DNA from: Actinomycetota bacterium
Lineage (GTDB): Bacteria; Actinomycetota; Actinomycetes; Nanopelagicales; Nanopelagicaceae
Assembly: GCA_009699165.1 (NCBI GenBank)
Contig: WLOR01000020.1
Location: 1-16,544, forward strand
Direction of reading: 5' to 3'
Length of the DNA: 16,544 nt
Below the pieces are notes generated by a model. That model had not been told where the DNA came from, searched no databases, and was given only the letters and a program-made list of their open reading frames with translations. The position numbers and the translations under genes are program-made. This document shows, piece by piece, positions 6,822 through 15,596 of the stretch (its first letter is position 1; the number at the start of each line of letters is the position of its first letter).

Positions 6822-7914
6822 GAGGTGCGTAGATTCTAGGCACCCTTGGCCCAATTCGTGTAACTATTTCGTAATTAATCGTCTGTGAGGCCGCCGCCCA
6901 GTCATCTGCTGTGTACTCGCCATGAGAACCATCGCCAAAGACCACTACCCAATCCCCAGAAACTGCCGTTGAATCGGGCCCTAGGTCGACGACAAATTGA
7001 TCCATTGAAACTCGGCCAATTATTGGCGCCCGTCTGCCATCAAAGAAAACTCCGGCACCCTGTGCGATACGTGGGATTCCATCGGCGTACCCCATAGTTA
7101 CGATCCCCAGTTTTGTATCTCGACTAGTTATCGCTGTAGCGCCATATCCAACAGGCAGACCAGCTTGGCACTCTTTTACTAGGTGAAGTTTGGCGCGCAG
7201 TTGCATCGCAGGTTTTAAATTCAACTCTTTGCTTGAACCAAGAGTTTTCACGTCAGGACTTAATCCATACATGGCAATCCCCGTACGCACTAAATCGAAG
7301 GCCGCTCCATGAATTTTTAAAGTCGCAGCCGAATTTGAAATGTGCTTGTATCGCGGATTTATTCCGATTGCAGAAAGATTCTCAATCATGGCGTTAAAAC
7401 GTGTAACTTGGTCAGAATTCTCTTTCTCGTCAGGTTCATCTGCACGAGCAAAGTGAGAGAAAATACCGACAACTTCTACATCTGCAAAATCAAGCGTTAA
7501 AAACTCTTGCCATTCATCTAAGAATCCTCCACGAGTCATTCCAGTATCTACCTCTATGTGAATTCGTACTTTTGATTTCAAAGCACAGATCTCTTTGAAT
7601 GCAGCGATGGAGGCAACAGCAATATCTATGTCATGTTTGTGTGCCGCTCTAAAATCCGAGCCTGGCGGTAAGAGCCAAGCAAGGATTGGAACTCTGACAC
7701 CGTGAGTACGTAGCGCAATCGCTTCTTCTAGGAGTGCAACACCTAGCCAGTCAGCTCCGCTTTTTTCAGCTATTAAACCTGTTTCAATTAATCCATGTCC
7801 GTAGGCGTCGGCTTTTACTACCGCTAACACATCAACGCTGCTAGTTGATTTTAATCGTGCGAGATTGGATGCGATTGCCGAAGAATCGATTCGAGCCTCT
7901 GCGCGATGCTCCAT
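6811..7914 (-). CDS. alr: Alanine racemase (PLP-dependent)
   Basis: 367-residue cytosolic enzyme interconverting L- and D-alanine; the D form goes into peptidoglycan. The PLP-binding lysine is Lys34 in VVKADAYGHG. IHIEVDTGMTRGG at 119-130 and HFARADE at 154-160 lie in the TIM-barrel domain. RTGIAMYG at 210-217 contacts the PLP phosphate. The second catalytic base is Tyr257 in PVGYGAT, and RVSMDQFVVDLG at 301-312 is the C-terminal domain signature. Length is standard. The start ATG at 7914 overlaps the acpS stop as TAATG and has GGAG eight bases upstream. Downstream it overlaps livG by 11 nt, tying the wall-precursor operon to the importer. The enzyme looks intact and active. Confidence 0.97.
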   Translation of the reverse strand: MEHRAEARIDSSAIASNLARLKSTSSVDVLAVVKADAYGHGLIETGLIAEKSGADWLGVALLEEAIALRTHGVRVPILAWLLPPGSDFRAAHKHDIDIAVASIAAFKEICALKSKVRIHIEVDTGMTRGGFLDEWQEFLTLDFADVEVVGIFSHFARADEPDEKENSDQVTRFNAMIENLSAIGINPRYKHISNSAATLKIHGAAFDLVRTGIAMYGLSPDVKTLGSSKELNLKPAMQLRAKLHLVKECQAGLPVGYGATAITSRDTKLGIVTMGYADGIPRIAQGAGVFFDGRRAPIIGRVSMDQFVVDLGPDSTAVSGDWVVVFGDGSHGEYTADDWAAASQTINYEIVTRIGPRVPRIYAPHVY

Positions 7915-8258
7915 TACTTGCGCTCCACTATGACCATTGCCGAGGCGATGCCGGCGTCATGCGAGAGTGATAGGTGCACCACTGCGCCATCGATTAAATC
8001 TGCAGTTGCTCCGCGAAATAAAAAGACGGGCTTACCGCTTTCAAGGTTTACTACCTCTGCATCGTGCCAGGCCAAGCCTTTTTCGCCATTCAAAGCTTTG
8101 ACCAACGCCTCTTTAGCGGCAAATCGCGCAGCTAGAGATGCGAGGGGTTTGACTCGCTCGGCAGGAGTAAAGAGTTTTTCAAGAAGCCCAGGGGTGCGAT
8201 CTATAGATGTTTTGAAACGTTCGATATCAACGACATCAATGCCGATTCCATCAATCAT
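7914..8258 (-). CDS. acpS: Holo-[acyl-carrier-protein] synthase
   Basis: 114-residue 4'-phosphopantetheinyl transferase that moves the phosphopantetheine arm of CoA onto a serine of acyl carrier protein, activating fatty-acid synthesis. The N-terminus [15 protein letters not shown] carries the Mg-binding Asp8. [13 protein letters not shown] at 44-56 carries Glu50 and the conserved KEA motif. [16 protein letters not shown] and VHLSLSHD are the usual C-terminal blocks. The frame is open to 8312, but ATG at 8258 is chosen because the conserved domain begins at its first residue and the upstream part would run inside the PAP2 gene. The gap from PAP2 is 10 nt; the ribosome site is weak. Confidence 0.95.
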   Translation of the reverse strand: MIDGIGIDVVDIERFKTSIDRTPGLLEKLFTPAERVKPLASLAARFAAKEALVKALNGEKGLAWHDAEVVNLESGKPVFLFRGATADLIDGAVVHLSLSHDAGIASAMVIVERK

Positions 8259-8268
8259 GGTGATAAGC

Positions 8269-8919
8269 CTAGTGCAGTTGACTCTTAGAGGGAACGTAAC
8301 GATCGACGGCAATTACAGCCACCAATATTGCGCTGCCGATAAAGAGTCCGCCGAGCAAATCTGTAAACCAATGTGTGTGTCGAATCAGTGAGACTATGCA
8401 GACAGTTAAAGAGATTGTCACAACACCGGCACTAGCTAATCGTCCCTGATACTTGTCAACTCTGGCGTACCGATAAATTAAATAGGCCAGAATCCCCCAG
8501 GATAAAACCGCATTTGATGCATGCCCACTGGGATATGACATTCCACCGGCGTGCAGTAAATCAAATCCATCACGTGGCTTAGTTCGACCAAGGAATAACT
8601 TGAAAACTCCAACAATAAAGTTGAGTGCAAGAAGTGAAAGAACAGCTAAATTGAGTGGTCGCCAGGTTTTAAACTTATAAGAGATATAAGAAGCGGCCAG
8701 AATCAAAACTACTGCGGTTAAACCGCGCAAACCTAAATCATCTAAGCGTCTTAAAATGAAACCTGAGAGTCCATCAAAGCGTGGGCGATGAGTGCGATTA
8801 ACATCATTATCAAAGTTAACGAGTGGTCCGTTACTCAATACTTGCTGTGTAACAAGTAGAAATCCTAAAAACGAAAGTGCCGACCAACGAAGGGCACGAA
8901 ACATCTGAGCTTTGCGCAT
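8269..8919 (-). CDS. PAP2-family membrane phosphatase, possibly undecaprenyl-diphosphate phosphatase
   Basis: 216-residue integral membrane protein with about five to six hydrophobic segments and the three-part PAP2 active site: K107-X6-K114-P115 (usual form KX6RP, so Arg is Lys here), SYPSGHASN with PSGH at 130-133, and [12 protein letters not shown] with His183 and Asp187. The third motif normally has Arg six residues before His; here the nearby Arg180 is only three before. Family members remove phosphate from lipid phosphates or diphosphates. Its place between glmS and acpS/alr suggests recycling of the undecaprenyl carrier of wall synthesis, but phosphatidate-type substrates are possible. 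The ATG at 8919 directly follows the glmS stop with no gap. Met6 (8904) is an alternative start. Confidence 0.87.
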   Translation of the reverse strand: MRKAQMFRALRWSALSFLGFLLVTQQVLSNGPLVNFDNDVNRTHRPRFDGLSGFILRRLDDLGLRGLTAVVLILAASYISYKFKTWRPLNLAVLSLLALNFIVGVFKLFLGRTKPRDGFDLLHAGGMSYPSGHASNAVLSWGILAYLIYRYARVDKYQGRLASAGVVTISLTVCIVSLIRHTHWFTDLLGGLFIGSAILVAVIAVDRYVPSKSQLH

Positions 8920-10758
8920 TTATTCAACCGTAACGGATTTAGCTAAATTCCGAGGCTGATCTACGTCATTTCCTCGTGCCACCGCCATCTCATAGGCAAA
9001 TACTTGCAATGGCACCGTAGCTAGAACCGGTTGAAAAAGAGCTGGAACGATTGGGATACGAATTATGTGTTCAGCGCCTTCAACATGAGCGCCCTCTTGC
9101 GCAATAACAATGACTCTAGCGCCACGTGCTTTTACCTCTTGGATATTGCTCAACATTTTCTCATCGAGTGCATGTTCATGGCCCGCTGGAAGAATTGCGA
9201 TTACTGGTGTGCCTTGGTCAATCAAAGCAATCGGACCGTGCTTGAGCTCTCCCCCAGCAAAGCCTTCGGCATGGATATACGCCAGCTCTTTTAACTTGAG
9301 CGCGCCTTCTAGGGCGACCGGATAACCAATGTTTCTTCCTAAAAACAAAACAATATTATTCTCTGAAAAACTACGAGTTAATTCGCGCAGTGGCTCGACG
9401 GTTTCGAGTATCTGTTCGATCTTTCCAGGCAGCTCTAAAAGTTCGTTGTAAAGAGCTTTAACTTCGTCATCATTTAGTTCTCCGTTAACCTGCGCTAAAT
9501 GCAGGCCAATTAAATAGACCGCAATCATCTGGGTTAGTAAGGCTTTAGTCGAAGCAACGGCGATTTCAGGGCCAGCATGTGTGTATAAGACCGCATCGGA
9601 TTCGCGGGGAATCGTCGATGAGTTTGTATTGCATATCGCTAGAACTCTTGCCCCGGCCGCTTTTGCATGGCGAACCGCCATCAACGTATCCATAGTTTCA
9701 CCGGACTGGGAAATCGCAATGACGAGTGTCCCAGAGTCAATGATTGGATCTCGATAACGATATTCACTGGCGATTTCAACCTCTACTGGAATCTTTGCCC
9801 ACTTTTCAATCGCATACTTTGCAACCATTCCTGCGTGATAAGCAGTACCGCAGGCAATCACGGTAATTTTCTTCAAAGCACGGATTTCATCGCCACTCAT
9901 CCGAAGTTCGTCTAAAACAATCTGTCCGTTATCGCTCAAGCGTCCAATCAAAGTATCTGCAACAGCTTTGGGTTGCTCAAAAATCTCCTTAAGCATAAAG
10001 TGTGTAAAGCCGCCCTTTTGCGCCGCAGTTGCATCCCATGAAATCTCATACTCTTTCGGAGTCACTAACTGAGCATTCAGGTCGGTAATCACAACTGCAT
10101 CTGGAGTGATTGTGACGATTTCATCTTGTCCAAGCTCGATTGCCCGCTTTGTGTAATCAATGAATGCGGCAACATCAGATGCCATAAAGTTTTCACCGTC
10201 TCCGAGACCTACGACTAATGGGGAGTTGCGGCGAACACCAACGACAACATCTGGAGTATCGGCGTGAATTGCTACTAATGTGAAGGAGCCTCGCAAGAGT
10301 TTTACGCCTTCACGCATCGCAGCTGTTAAATCGCCAGCATGCTCTTTACGTAGATCGCTCAGTAAATGCGCGACAGACTCGGTATCCGTCTCAGAAGTAA
10401 ATTGATGTCCACGTGATTCGAGAGTTTTGCGAAGCTCCGAGTAGTTTTCAATAATCCCGTTGTGAATTACTGCTAATTTGCCATCGTTATCAACATGGGG
10501 ATGAGCGTTGCGATCTGTTGGGCCTCCATGAGTAGCCCAGCGAGTGTGGCCAATCCCGGAGTGAGCAATCGGAATTGAGTCATCGAGCGCGTTCTCTAAG
10601 TTAGCGAGTTTGCCCGCTTTTTTTTCGATAAATAATTTTCCTGAGACACCAAGTGCTATCCCAGCAGAGTCATAGCCTCGATACTCAAGTCGACGCAGGC
10701 CTTCAATTAGTGGAGTCAGCGCAGATCGGGGCCCGCTGTATCCCACAATTCCGCACAT
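8920..10758 (-). CDS. glmS: Glutamine-fructose-6-phosphate aminotransferase (isomerizing)
   Basis: 612-residue enzyme making glucosamine-6-phosphate from fructose-6-phosphate and glutamine, the entry step to UDP-GlcNAc and peptidoglycan. The N-terminal Ntn-type glutaminase begins MCGIVGYSG, with Cys2 becoming the N-terminal nucleophile, followed by HTRWATHGGPT at 71-81 and HNGIIENY at 99-106. Two SIS sugar-isomerase domains follow, with CGTAYHAG and SQSGETMDT in the first. The protein ends DQPRNLAKSVTVE, the standard GlmS C-terminus. Full length and intact. The start lies 8 nt after the glmM stop, within the same transcript, so two successive steps of one pathway are adjacent. I saw no glmS-ribozyme-like leader; there is no room for one. 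Confidence 0.97.
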   Translation of the reverse strand: MCGIVGYSGPRSALTPLIEGLRRLEYRGYDSAGIALGVSGKLFIEKKAGKLANLENALDDSIPIAHSGIGHTRWATHGGPTDRNAHPHVDNDGKLAVIHNGIIENYSELRKTLESRGHQFTSETDTESVAHLLSDLRKEHAGDLTAAMREGVKLLRGSFTLVAIHADTPDVVVGVRRNSPLVVGLGDGENFMASDVAAFIDYTKRAIELGQDEIVTITPDAVVITDLNAQLVTPKEYEISWDATAAQKGGFTHFMLKEIFEQPKAVADTLIGRLSDNGQIVLDELRMSGDEIRALKKITVIACGTAYHAGMVAKYAIEKWAKIPVEVEIASEYRYRDPIIDSGTLVIAISQSGETMDTLMAVRHAKAAGARVLAICNTNSSTIPRESDAVLYTHAGPEIAVASTKALLTQMIAVYLIGLHLAQVNGELNDDEVKALYNELLELPGKIEQILETVEPLRELTRSFSENNIVLFLGRNIGYPVALEGALKLKELAYIHAEGFAGGELKHGPIALIDQGTPVIAILPAGHEHALDEKMLSNIQEVKARGARVIVIAQEGAHVEGAEHIIRIPIVPALFQPVLATVPLQVFAYEMAVARGNDVDQPRNLAKSVTVE

Positions 10759-10766
10759 CTGTTTAT

Positions 10767-12107
10767 TTACCCCAGTTCGGTTTTAACGACATCTGCAAGT
10801 GATCTAGCCACTTCTTCGGCAAGGTTATCACTGGCAGCTTCCACCATGACCCGTACTAGAGCTTCAGTCCCTGATGCTCGCAAGAGAACTCTTCCGCTAT
10901 CACCCAAACGATCATTAGCGTTTTTTACCGCCGCCGCAATTGGTGCTGATGAATCAAGCATCTCCTTCTTCACATCTTTAACATTGATGAGGACCTGAGG
11001 AAAGCGCACCATTGTCGCGGCTAACTCTTGTAACGTCTTGCCAGTTCGTACTACCTCTTGCAAGAGTTGTAGCGCGGTTAATACTCCATCACCAGTGTTA
11101 GCTAAATCGCGCATGATTACATGGCCCGACTGCTCTCCACCTAGTGAATAGTCATGTTCAATCATATTTTCTAGAACATAACGGTCGCCAACCTGTGTTG
11201 CTACGACATCGATTCCAGACTCTTTCATCGCATGCATAAAGCCAAGGTTGCTCATCACTGTTGCAACTACTGTATTTCCCTTTAACTTCCCGCGAGCTTT
11301 AAAACCTCGGGCAAGGATGGTCAAAATATGGTCGCCATCAATTTCATTTCCTGCTGCATCGATAGCTAGACATCTATCGGCATCTCCATCGTGGGCGATT
11401 CCAACATCAGCGCCCTCTTTCAATACCGCTGAGCGAAGCTGGTGAAGGTGAGTTGATCCACAGTCATCGTTGATATTCCAGCCATCGGGTTGATTAAAGA
11501 TTGCAACAACTTCTGCACCGGCTCTGCGATAGGCCTCGGGTGCTACATGCGATGATGCACCGTTTGCACAGTCAACAACAATCTTGAGACCTTGAAGTGG
11601 AGTCTCCACCGATGATAAAAGATGCTTTAAGTATCGCTCAGTTGCGGTGTCATCATTTATTACTCGCCCGACAGCACGGCCAGTTGGACGCTTCCACTCT
11701 TCACCCATTCGTGCTTCGATGCGAGCTTCGATGGCATCATCTAACTTGCCGCCGCCGCGTGCGAATAATTTAACTCCGTTATCTGGCATTGGATTATGAG
11801 ATGCGCTAATCATGACGCCTAGATCTGCGCGAGATTCGGCAACTAGATGTGCAACAGCTGGAGTAGGAAGAACGCCAACTCGATAGACATTGATGCCTGC
11901 ACTTGTTAAACCTGCGACAACTGCCGCCTCTAGAAACTCTCCTGATGCGCGTGAGTCTTGACCAACAATGGCAGTTGGTCTGTGATCTTTATTGGATGAG
12001 CTTTCAACCAAGATGTGTGCAGCAGCGACTGAGACATCGAGAGCTATTTCAGCGGTGAGATCACTATTGGCTAAGCCACGAATTCCATCGGTACCAAAGA
12101 GTGCCAT
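10767..12107 (-). CDS. glmM: Phosphoglucosamine mutase
   Basis: 446-residue cytosolic mutase converting glucosamine-6-phosphate to glucosamine-1-phosphate for UDP-GlcNAc. Seen in order: MALFGTDGIRG at the start, SASHNP at 101-106 with phospho-acceptor Ser103, Mg-binding DGDADR at 240-245, sugar-recognition GGEQSGH at 323-329, and phosphate-binding RASGTE at 410-415. The frame stays open to 12362, but that extension runs through rpsI and lacks family likeness. ATG at 12107 begins the conserved domain and has a strong AGAGGAG ribosome site about five bases upstream, the best in the window. It follows rpsI after 25 nt, a linkage common in actinobacteria. Confidence 0.97.
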   Translation of the reverse strand: MALFGTDGIRGLANSDLTAEIALDVSVAAAHILVESSSNKDHRPTAIVGQDSRASGEFLEAAVVAGLTSAGINVYRVGVLPTPAVAHLVAESRADLGVMISASHNPMPDNGVKLFARGGGKLDDAIEARIEARMGEEWKRPTGRAVGRVINDDTATERYLKHLLSSVETPLQGLKIVVDCANGASSHVAPEAYRRAGAEVVAIFNQPDGWNINDDCGSTHLHQLRSAVLKEGADVGIAHDGDADRCLAIDAAGNEIDGDHILTILARGFKARGKLKGNTVVATVMSNLGFMHAMKESGIDVVATQVGDRYVLENMIEHDYSLGGEQSGHVIMRDLANTGDGVLTALQLLQEVVRTGKTLQELAATMVRFPQVLINVKDVKKEMLDSSAPIAAAVKNANDRLGDSGRVLLRASGTEALVRVMVEAASDNLAEEVARSLADVVKTELG

Positions 12108-12132
12108 TGGAACTCCTCTACTTAGATATGAA

Positions 12133-12621
<489 letters not shown>

Positions 12622-12630
12622 TTCCATCCC

Positions 12631-13083
12631 TTACTTCACGATTTGTGAAACTTGTTCGAATACATATGGCTTTGGTGCCTGTGCAGCATGTGGGTGATTT
12701 GGTCCCGCATAAACTTTTAGCTTTGATGCGATATCGCGACCAAGGCGATTCTTAGGAATCATTCCCTTGATCGCTTTTTCAACGGCGCGTGTTGGAAACT
12801 TCTCAATTAGTTCACCGTAAACAGTTGATGTTAAACCGCCTGGGAAACCAGAGTGATGGTGAGACCACTTCTGCTTAGCCTTGTTACCTGACAAAGCGAT
12901 TTTTTCTGCGTTGATAATAATGACGAAGTCACCCATGTCCATGTGTGGAGCAAATGTTGGCTTGTGCTTTCCACGAAGTAGAACGGCAGCATGTGTTGCA
13001 AGGCGGCCCAAGACCACATCTTGCGCATCGATGATGTGCCACTCACGGACTGCATCACCGGCTTTTGGACTATATGTACGCAC
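12631..13083 (-). CDS. rplM: 50S ribosomal protein L13
   Basis: 150-residue large-subunit protein, an early assembly factor for 23S rRNA. The N-terminus [40 protein letters not shown] is characteristic of actinobacterial L13. [23 protein letters not shown] and [11 protein letters not shown] follow in the expected order. The start codon is GTG at 13083, preceded by AAGGTAGG; the next upstream frame offers nothing better. It is the first gene after the clear promoter at 13147-13175, so it heads the rplM-rpsI-glmM-glmS unit. In E. coli L13 represses its own operon; the short structured leader here would allow something similar, but that is inference. Confidence 0.96.
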   Translation of the reverse strand: MRTYSPKAGDAVREWHIIDAQDVVLGRLATHAAVLLRGKHKPTFAPHMDMGDFVIIINAEKIALSGNKAKQKWSHHHSGFPGGLTSTVYGELIEKFPTRAVEKAIKGMIPKNRLGRDIASKLKVYAGPNHPHAAQAPKPYVFEQVSQIVK

Positions 13084-13120
13084 GCTCTTGCCTACCTTCT
13101 ATTTCGAGTAATTTCTTCAA

Positions 13121-13137
13121 GCGCCCTTAAGGAGCGC
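13121..13137 (-). promoter_or_regulatory. Small hairpin at the 5' end of the rplM leader
   Basis: On the minus strand GCGCTCCTTAAGGGCGC can fold as a 6-bp stem (including one G-U pair) with a CUUAA loop, a few bases after the predicted transcript start. No U run follows, so it is not a terminator. It may stabilise the 5' end or be a binding site for ribosomal-protein feedback; no function is shown. Confidence 0.35.
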
Positions 13138-13146
13138 AGAGGAGTA

Positions 13147-13175
13147 AGGGTACCCGTGCGAGCGCAACGGGTCAA
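13147..13175 (-). promoter_or_regulatory. Housekeeping sigma-factor type promoter for the rplM operon
   Basis: On the minus strand TTGACC (13170-13175) and TACCCT (13147-13152) are separated by exactly 17 nt. This fits a primary-sigma promoter with a strong -35 and a TAnnnT type -10, common in actinobacteria. The predicted transcript start near 13140 leaves a leader of roughly 57 nt before rplM. The site lies between the ABC-F stop and rplM, the largest gap in the window (102 nt). Confidence 0.7.
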
Positions 13176-13185
13176 AACCGCCTAT

Positions 13186-14787
13186 TTAATGCTCAAAAAC
13201 AGGCTCGGGGCTCTCATAAACCCGACCATCACTGCCAAAGACCAGGAAGCGTGTGAAGCCCCGAGTGAACCAGCGATCATGCGTCACAGTTATCACCGTC
13301 CCCTCGTAGCGATCGAGCGCCTTTTCTAAGCTCTCGGCGCTGGCCAGATCTAGGTTATCGGTGGGCTCATCGAGTAACAGAAGCGTTGAACCTGAGAGCT
13401 CAAGCAGTAACACTTGAAAGCGAGCTTGCTGACCACCGGAGAGAGAGGTAAAGCGTTGCTCTGCTTGCTGGTCTATCTCATACTTGCGTAGAACACTCTT
13501 GGCCGGCCCTAATTGAAGCGAGTACATCGACCACAATATTTCGAGCAAACTCTTGGACTCAAACTCTGGGTGCGAATGTGTTTGAGCAAAGTATCCAATT
13601 TCTACACGGGCACCGACTTTAAAGTTACCGGAATACTTAACTGTTTTATCACCAGAGATTAGACGCAAGAAATGCGATTTACCCGAACCGTTCTTACCTA
13701 AAACCGCAATACGGTCTCCGAAAAATACTTCAAAGTTAAACTCTTGAGTCAAACCATCAAGGGTTAGATTTTCAAATGTCAAAGCCCGTAGACCAGTTCG
13801 CCCTCCACGCAAACCAACTTGAACATCCTGTTCGATAGGCGGTGCCTCAGGCGCACCAATCTCTTGAAACTTACGAAGTCGAGTCTGCATCGCATGATAT
13901 TTATTTGCCATATCGGGGCTAATTGCTGCTTGCACCTGAAGAGTGCGCACCAAATCCTTCAGGCGCTGATGCTCTTGCTCCCAGCGCAGTAACACTTCGG
14001 CGAAGCGAGCATTCCTTGCCTTGCGTGCTTCGTGCCACGTTGAAAACTTTCCACCGTGCACCCATGTTGTGTTTCCAGCAGATCCCTGCTCGAGGGTCAC
14101 AATTCTGTTGGCTGTATTTTCTAATAACTCACGATCGTGGCTTATGAAGAGCACAGTCTTCTTAGTCGCAGTGATTACCTCTTCAAGCCAACGTTTAGAT
14201 GGGACATCCAAATAGTTATCGGGCTCATCCAGCAGCAAAACTTCATCAGGGCCTTCAAGTAATGCTGTGAGTACAAGTTTCTTCTGCTCTCCGCCAGATA
14301 AAGTATTTACTTCGCGCTTTGCCACTTCATCAAATGATTTTCCTAAGGCGCTAGTGCAGCAGATGTCCCACATGACTTCGTAGTCATACCCGCCAACATC
14401 TCCCCACTCAATAATCGATTGGGCATATGCCATCTGGGATTTTTCAGTGTCTTTCTCATGCATCGCAATTTCACTCTGAGCAACGTTTTCGGCCGCATCA
14501 CGGACTCTCTTTGGGGCAACAGATAGCAACATGTGATGCACACTCGTTTGATCTCGGACTGAGCCAATGAACTGGCGCATGACACCGAGGCCACCAGAGA
14601 TTGAGACCTGCCCTGAATCAGGCGCTAAATCACCACTGATCATGCGAAATAAAGTTGTCTTACCCGAACCATTTGCGCCAATCAATGCGACCTTTGCGCC
14701 ATCACCCACGCGAAAGCTGACATCGTTAAGCAGGATTCGCCCATCCGATAAGGCGTAGTCAACTGCGCTGACATCGATATGACCCAC
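13186..14787 (-). CDS. ABC-F family ATPase (ribosome-associated type)
   Basis: 533-residue protein with two ABC ATPase domains and no membrane segments, the ABC-F layout. ABC-F proteins bind the ribosome E site and act on stalled or antibiotic-bound ribosomes. Domain 1 has Walker A GANGSGKT at 37-44, an arm-like insertion with EWGDVGGYDYE near 127-137, signature LSGGEQ at 163-168 and DEPDNYLD at 187-194. The charged linker (about 250-315, ARKARNARFAEVLLRWEQEHQRLK onwards) is the expected helical P-site tRNA-interacting region. Domain 2 has GKNGSGKS at 364-371, LSGGQQ at 449-454 and DEPTDNLD at 473-480. The usual DEPTNHLD is altered in both. It does not match EttA closely. The GTG start at 14787 overlaps the truA stop (TAGTG), so it is probably coupled to truA. 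The N-terminus MGHIDVSAVDYALSDGR resembles actinobacterial ABC-F proteins as I recall them. Confidence 0.9.
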   Translation of the reverse strand: MGHIDVSAVDYALSDGRILLNDVSFRVGDGAKVALIGANGSGKTTLFRMISGDLAPDSGQVSISGGLGVMRQFIGSVRDQTSVHHMLLSVAPKRVRDAAENVAQSEIAMHEKDTEKSQMAYAQSIIEWGDVGGYDYEVMWDICCTSALGKSFDEVAKREVNTLSGGEQKKLVLTALLEGPDEVLLLDEPDNYLDVPSKRWLEEVITATKKTVLFISHDRELLENTANRIVTLEQGSAGNTTWVHGGKFSTWHEARKARNARFAEVLLRWEQEHQRLKDLVRTLQVQAAISPDMANKYHAMQTRLRKFQEIGAPEAPPIEQDVQVGLRGGRTGLRALTFENLTLDGLTQEFNFEVFFGDRIAVLGKNGSGKSHFLRLISGDKTVKYSGNFKVGARVEIGYFAQTHSHPEFESKSLLEILWSMYSLQLGPAKSVLRKYEIDQQAEQRFTSLSGGQQARFQVLLLELSGSTLLLLDEPTDNLDLASAESLEKALDRYEGTVITVTHDRWFTRGFTRFLVFGSDGRVYESPEPVFEH

Positions 14788-15569
14788 TACTTACCGCCGG
14801 GGTATTCAACATGGCGAAGTGTTAGGCCGCGCGCCTCAAATACCAAACTATCTGGCACTCGTTCTTTGTTGGCTAACATGGCAGAAATCCAATCAAGATT
14901 ATTTCGACCTTCTGCAACACAGACAACAGCGCCTACTAAGTTTCGCACCATCGAATAGCAAAATGCATCGGCGGCGATGTCTGCAACTAAATAGCCCTCT
15001 TCATCACGGATCCAATGAAAGCGGACAAGATTTCGAATAGTCGTTGAGCCTTCACGAAACTTACAAAACGCGGCAAAGTCATGGTTGCCTAATAAGAGGG
15101 CGCTGGCATTATTTAAAATATCTACATCTAAAGGGCGATACCACGGTGCTACATCCAAGCGATGCAACGGTGCTACAACTTGATTGGCATCTAATATCTT
15201 GTACGTATAACTGCGCTGTGTAGCCGAAAAGCGGGCGTGAAAAGCTGTTGTGACGACGCTGACTCTTAAGATTCGAATATCTTCATCCAGCATGCGGTTT
15301 AATTTAAAGGGTAGTTCTTTTAGATCAATGTTTTCAGGGACATCCACGTGAATGACTTGGCCACTTGCATGAACACCCGCATCGGTGCGGCCGGCAACAA
15401 TCGATTCAATCGGAGTCTGGGTAATTTTTGCCAGCGCGGTTTCAATCTCTTCTTGCACTGTTCGCCTATCGGGTTGTTTGGCCCAACCTGAATAATTCGT
15501 TCCGTCGTAGGCTAAATCAATACGTAAACGAAGAAACCCACTCTCTGGGTAGAGAGTGGGTTCCGACAT
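14787..15569 (-). CDS. truA: tRNA pseudouridine(38-40) synthase
   Basis: 260-residue enzyme that isomerises uridines 38-40 in the anticodon stem-loop of many tRNAs. LRIDLAYDGTNYSGWAKQP at about 15-33 is the family N-terminal block. Catalytic Asp63 sits in AGRTDAGVHASGQV. ARFSATQRSYTYKI and FCKFREGSTTIRNL lie in the body, and FCYSMVRNLVGAVVCVAEG is the conserved C-terminal dimer-interface block. The start ATG at 15569 lies 27 nt after rplQ, with no good ribosome site. Codons 3-12 coincide with a terminator-like inverted repeat, so the N-terminal EPTLYPESGF may reflect an RNA signal rather than protein need. No later start codon precedes the conserved block, so I keep this start. Confidence 0.95.
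   Translation of the reverse strand: MSEPTLYPESGFLRLRIDLAYDGTNYSGWAKQPDRRTVQEEIETALAKITQTPIESIVAGRTDAGVHASGQVIHVDVPENIDLKELPFKLNRMLDEDIRILRVSVVTTAFHARFSATQRSYTYKILDANQVVAPLHRLDVAPWYRPLDVDILNNASALLLGNHDFAAFCKFREGSTTIRNLVRFHWIRDEEGYLVADIAADAFCYSMVRNLVGAVVCVAEGRNNLDWISAMLANKERVPDSLVFEARGLTLRHVEYPGGK
15535..15562 (-). terminator. Terminator-like hairpin inside the first codons of truA
   Basis: Perfect 12-bp inverted repeat (AACCCACTCTCT and its complement) with a 4-nt loop, followed on the minus strand by TCTTCGTTT after a GGGTT stem end. It resembles an intrinsic terminator for the rpoA-rplQ transcript but lies at codons 3-12 of truA, so it could act as an attenuator between rplQ and truA/ABC-F. 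The U run is interrupted, which argues for partial termination. Confidence 0.55.
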
Positions 15570-15596
15570 AAGAATAGTTTTCTAAGGTTTTAAGAC

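Noticed and set aside
6054..6854. Longer LivG starting at TTG 6854
   Set aside because: The additional 11 residues are read from the alr 3' end; ATG 6821 begins at the normal distance from the conserved domain.
7914..8312. 132-residue form of AcpS
   Set aside because: The first 18 residues lie within the PAP2 gene; the AcpS domain starts exactly at the ATG at 8258.
8920..10758. Self-cleaving glmS ribozyme upstream of glmS
   Set aside because: Only 8 nt separate glmM from glmS, so the ribozyme cannot be present there.
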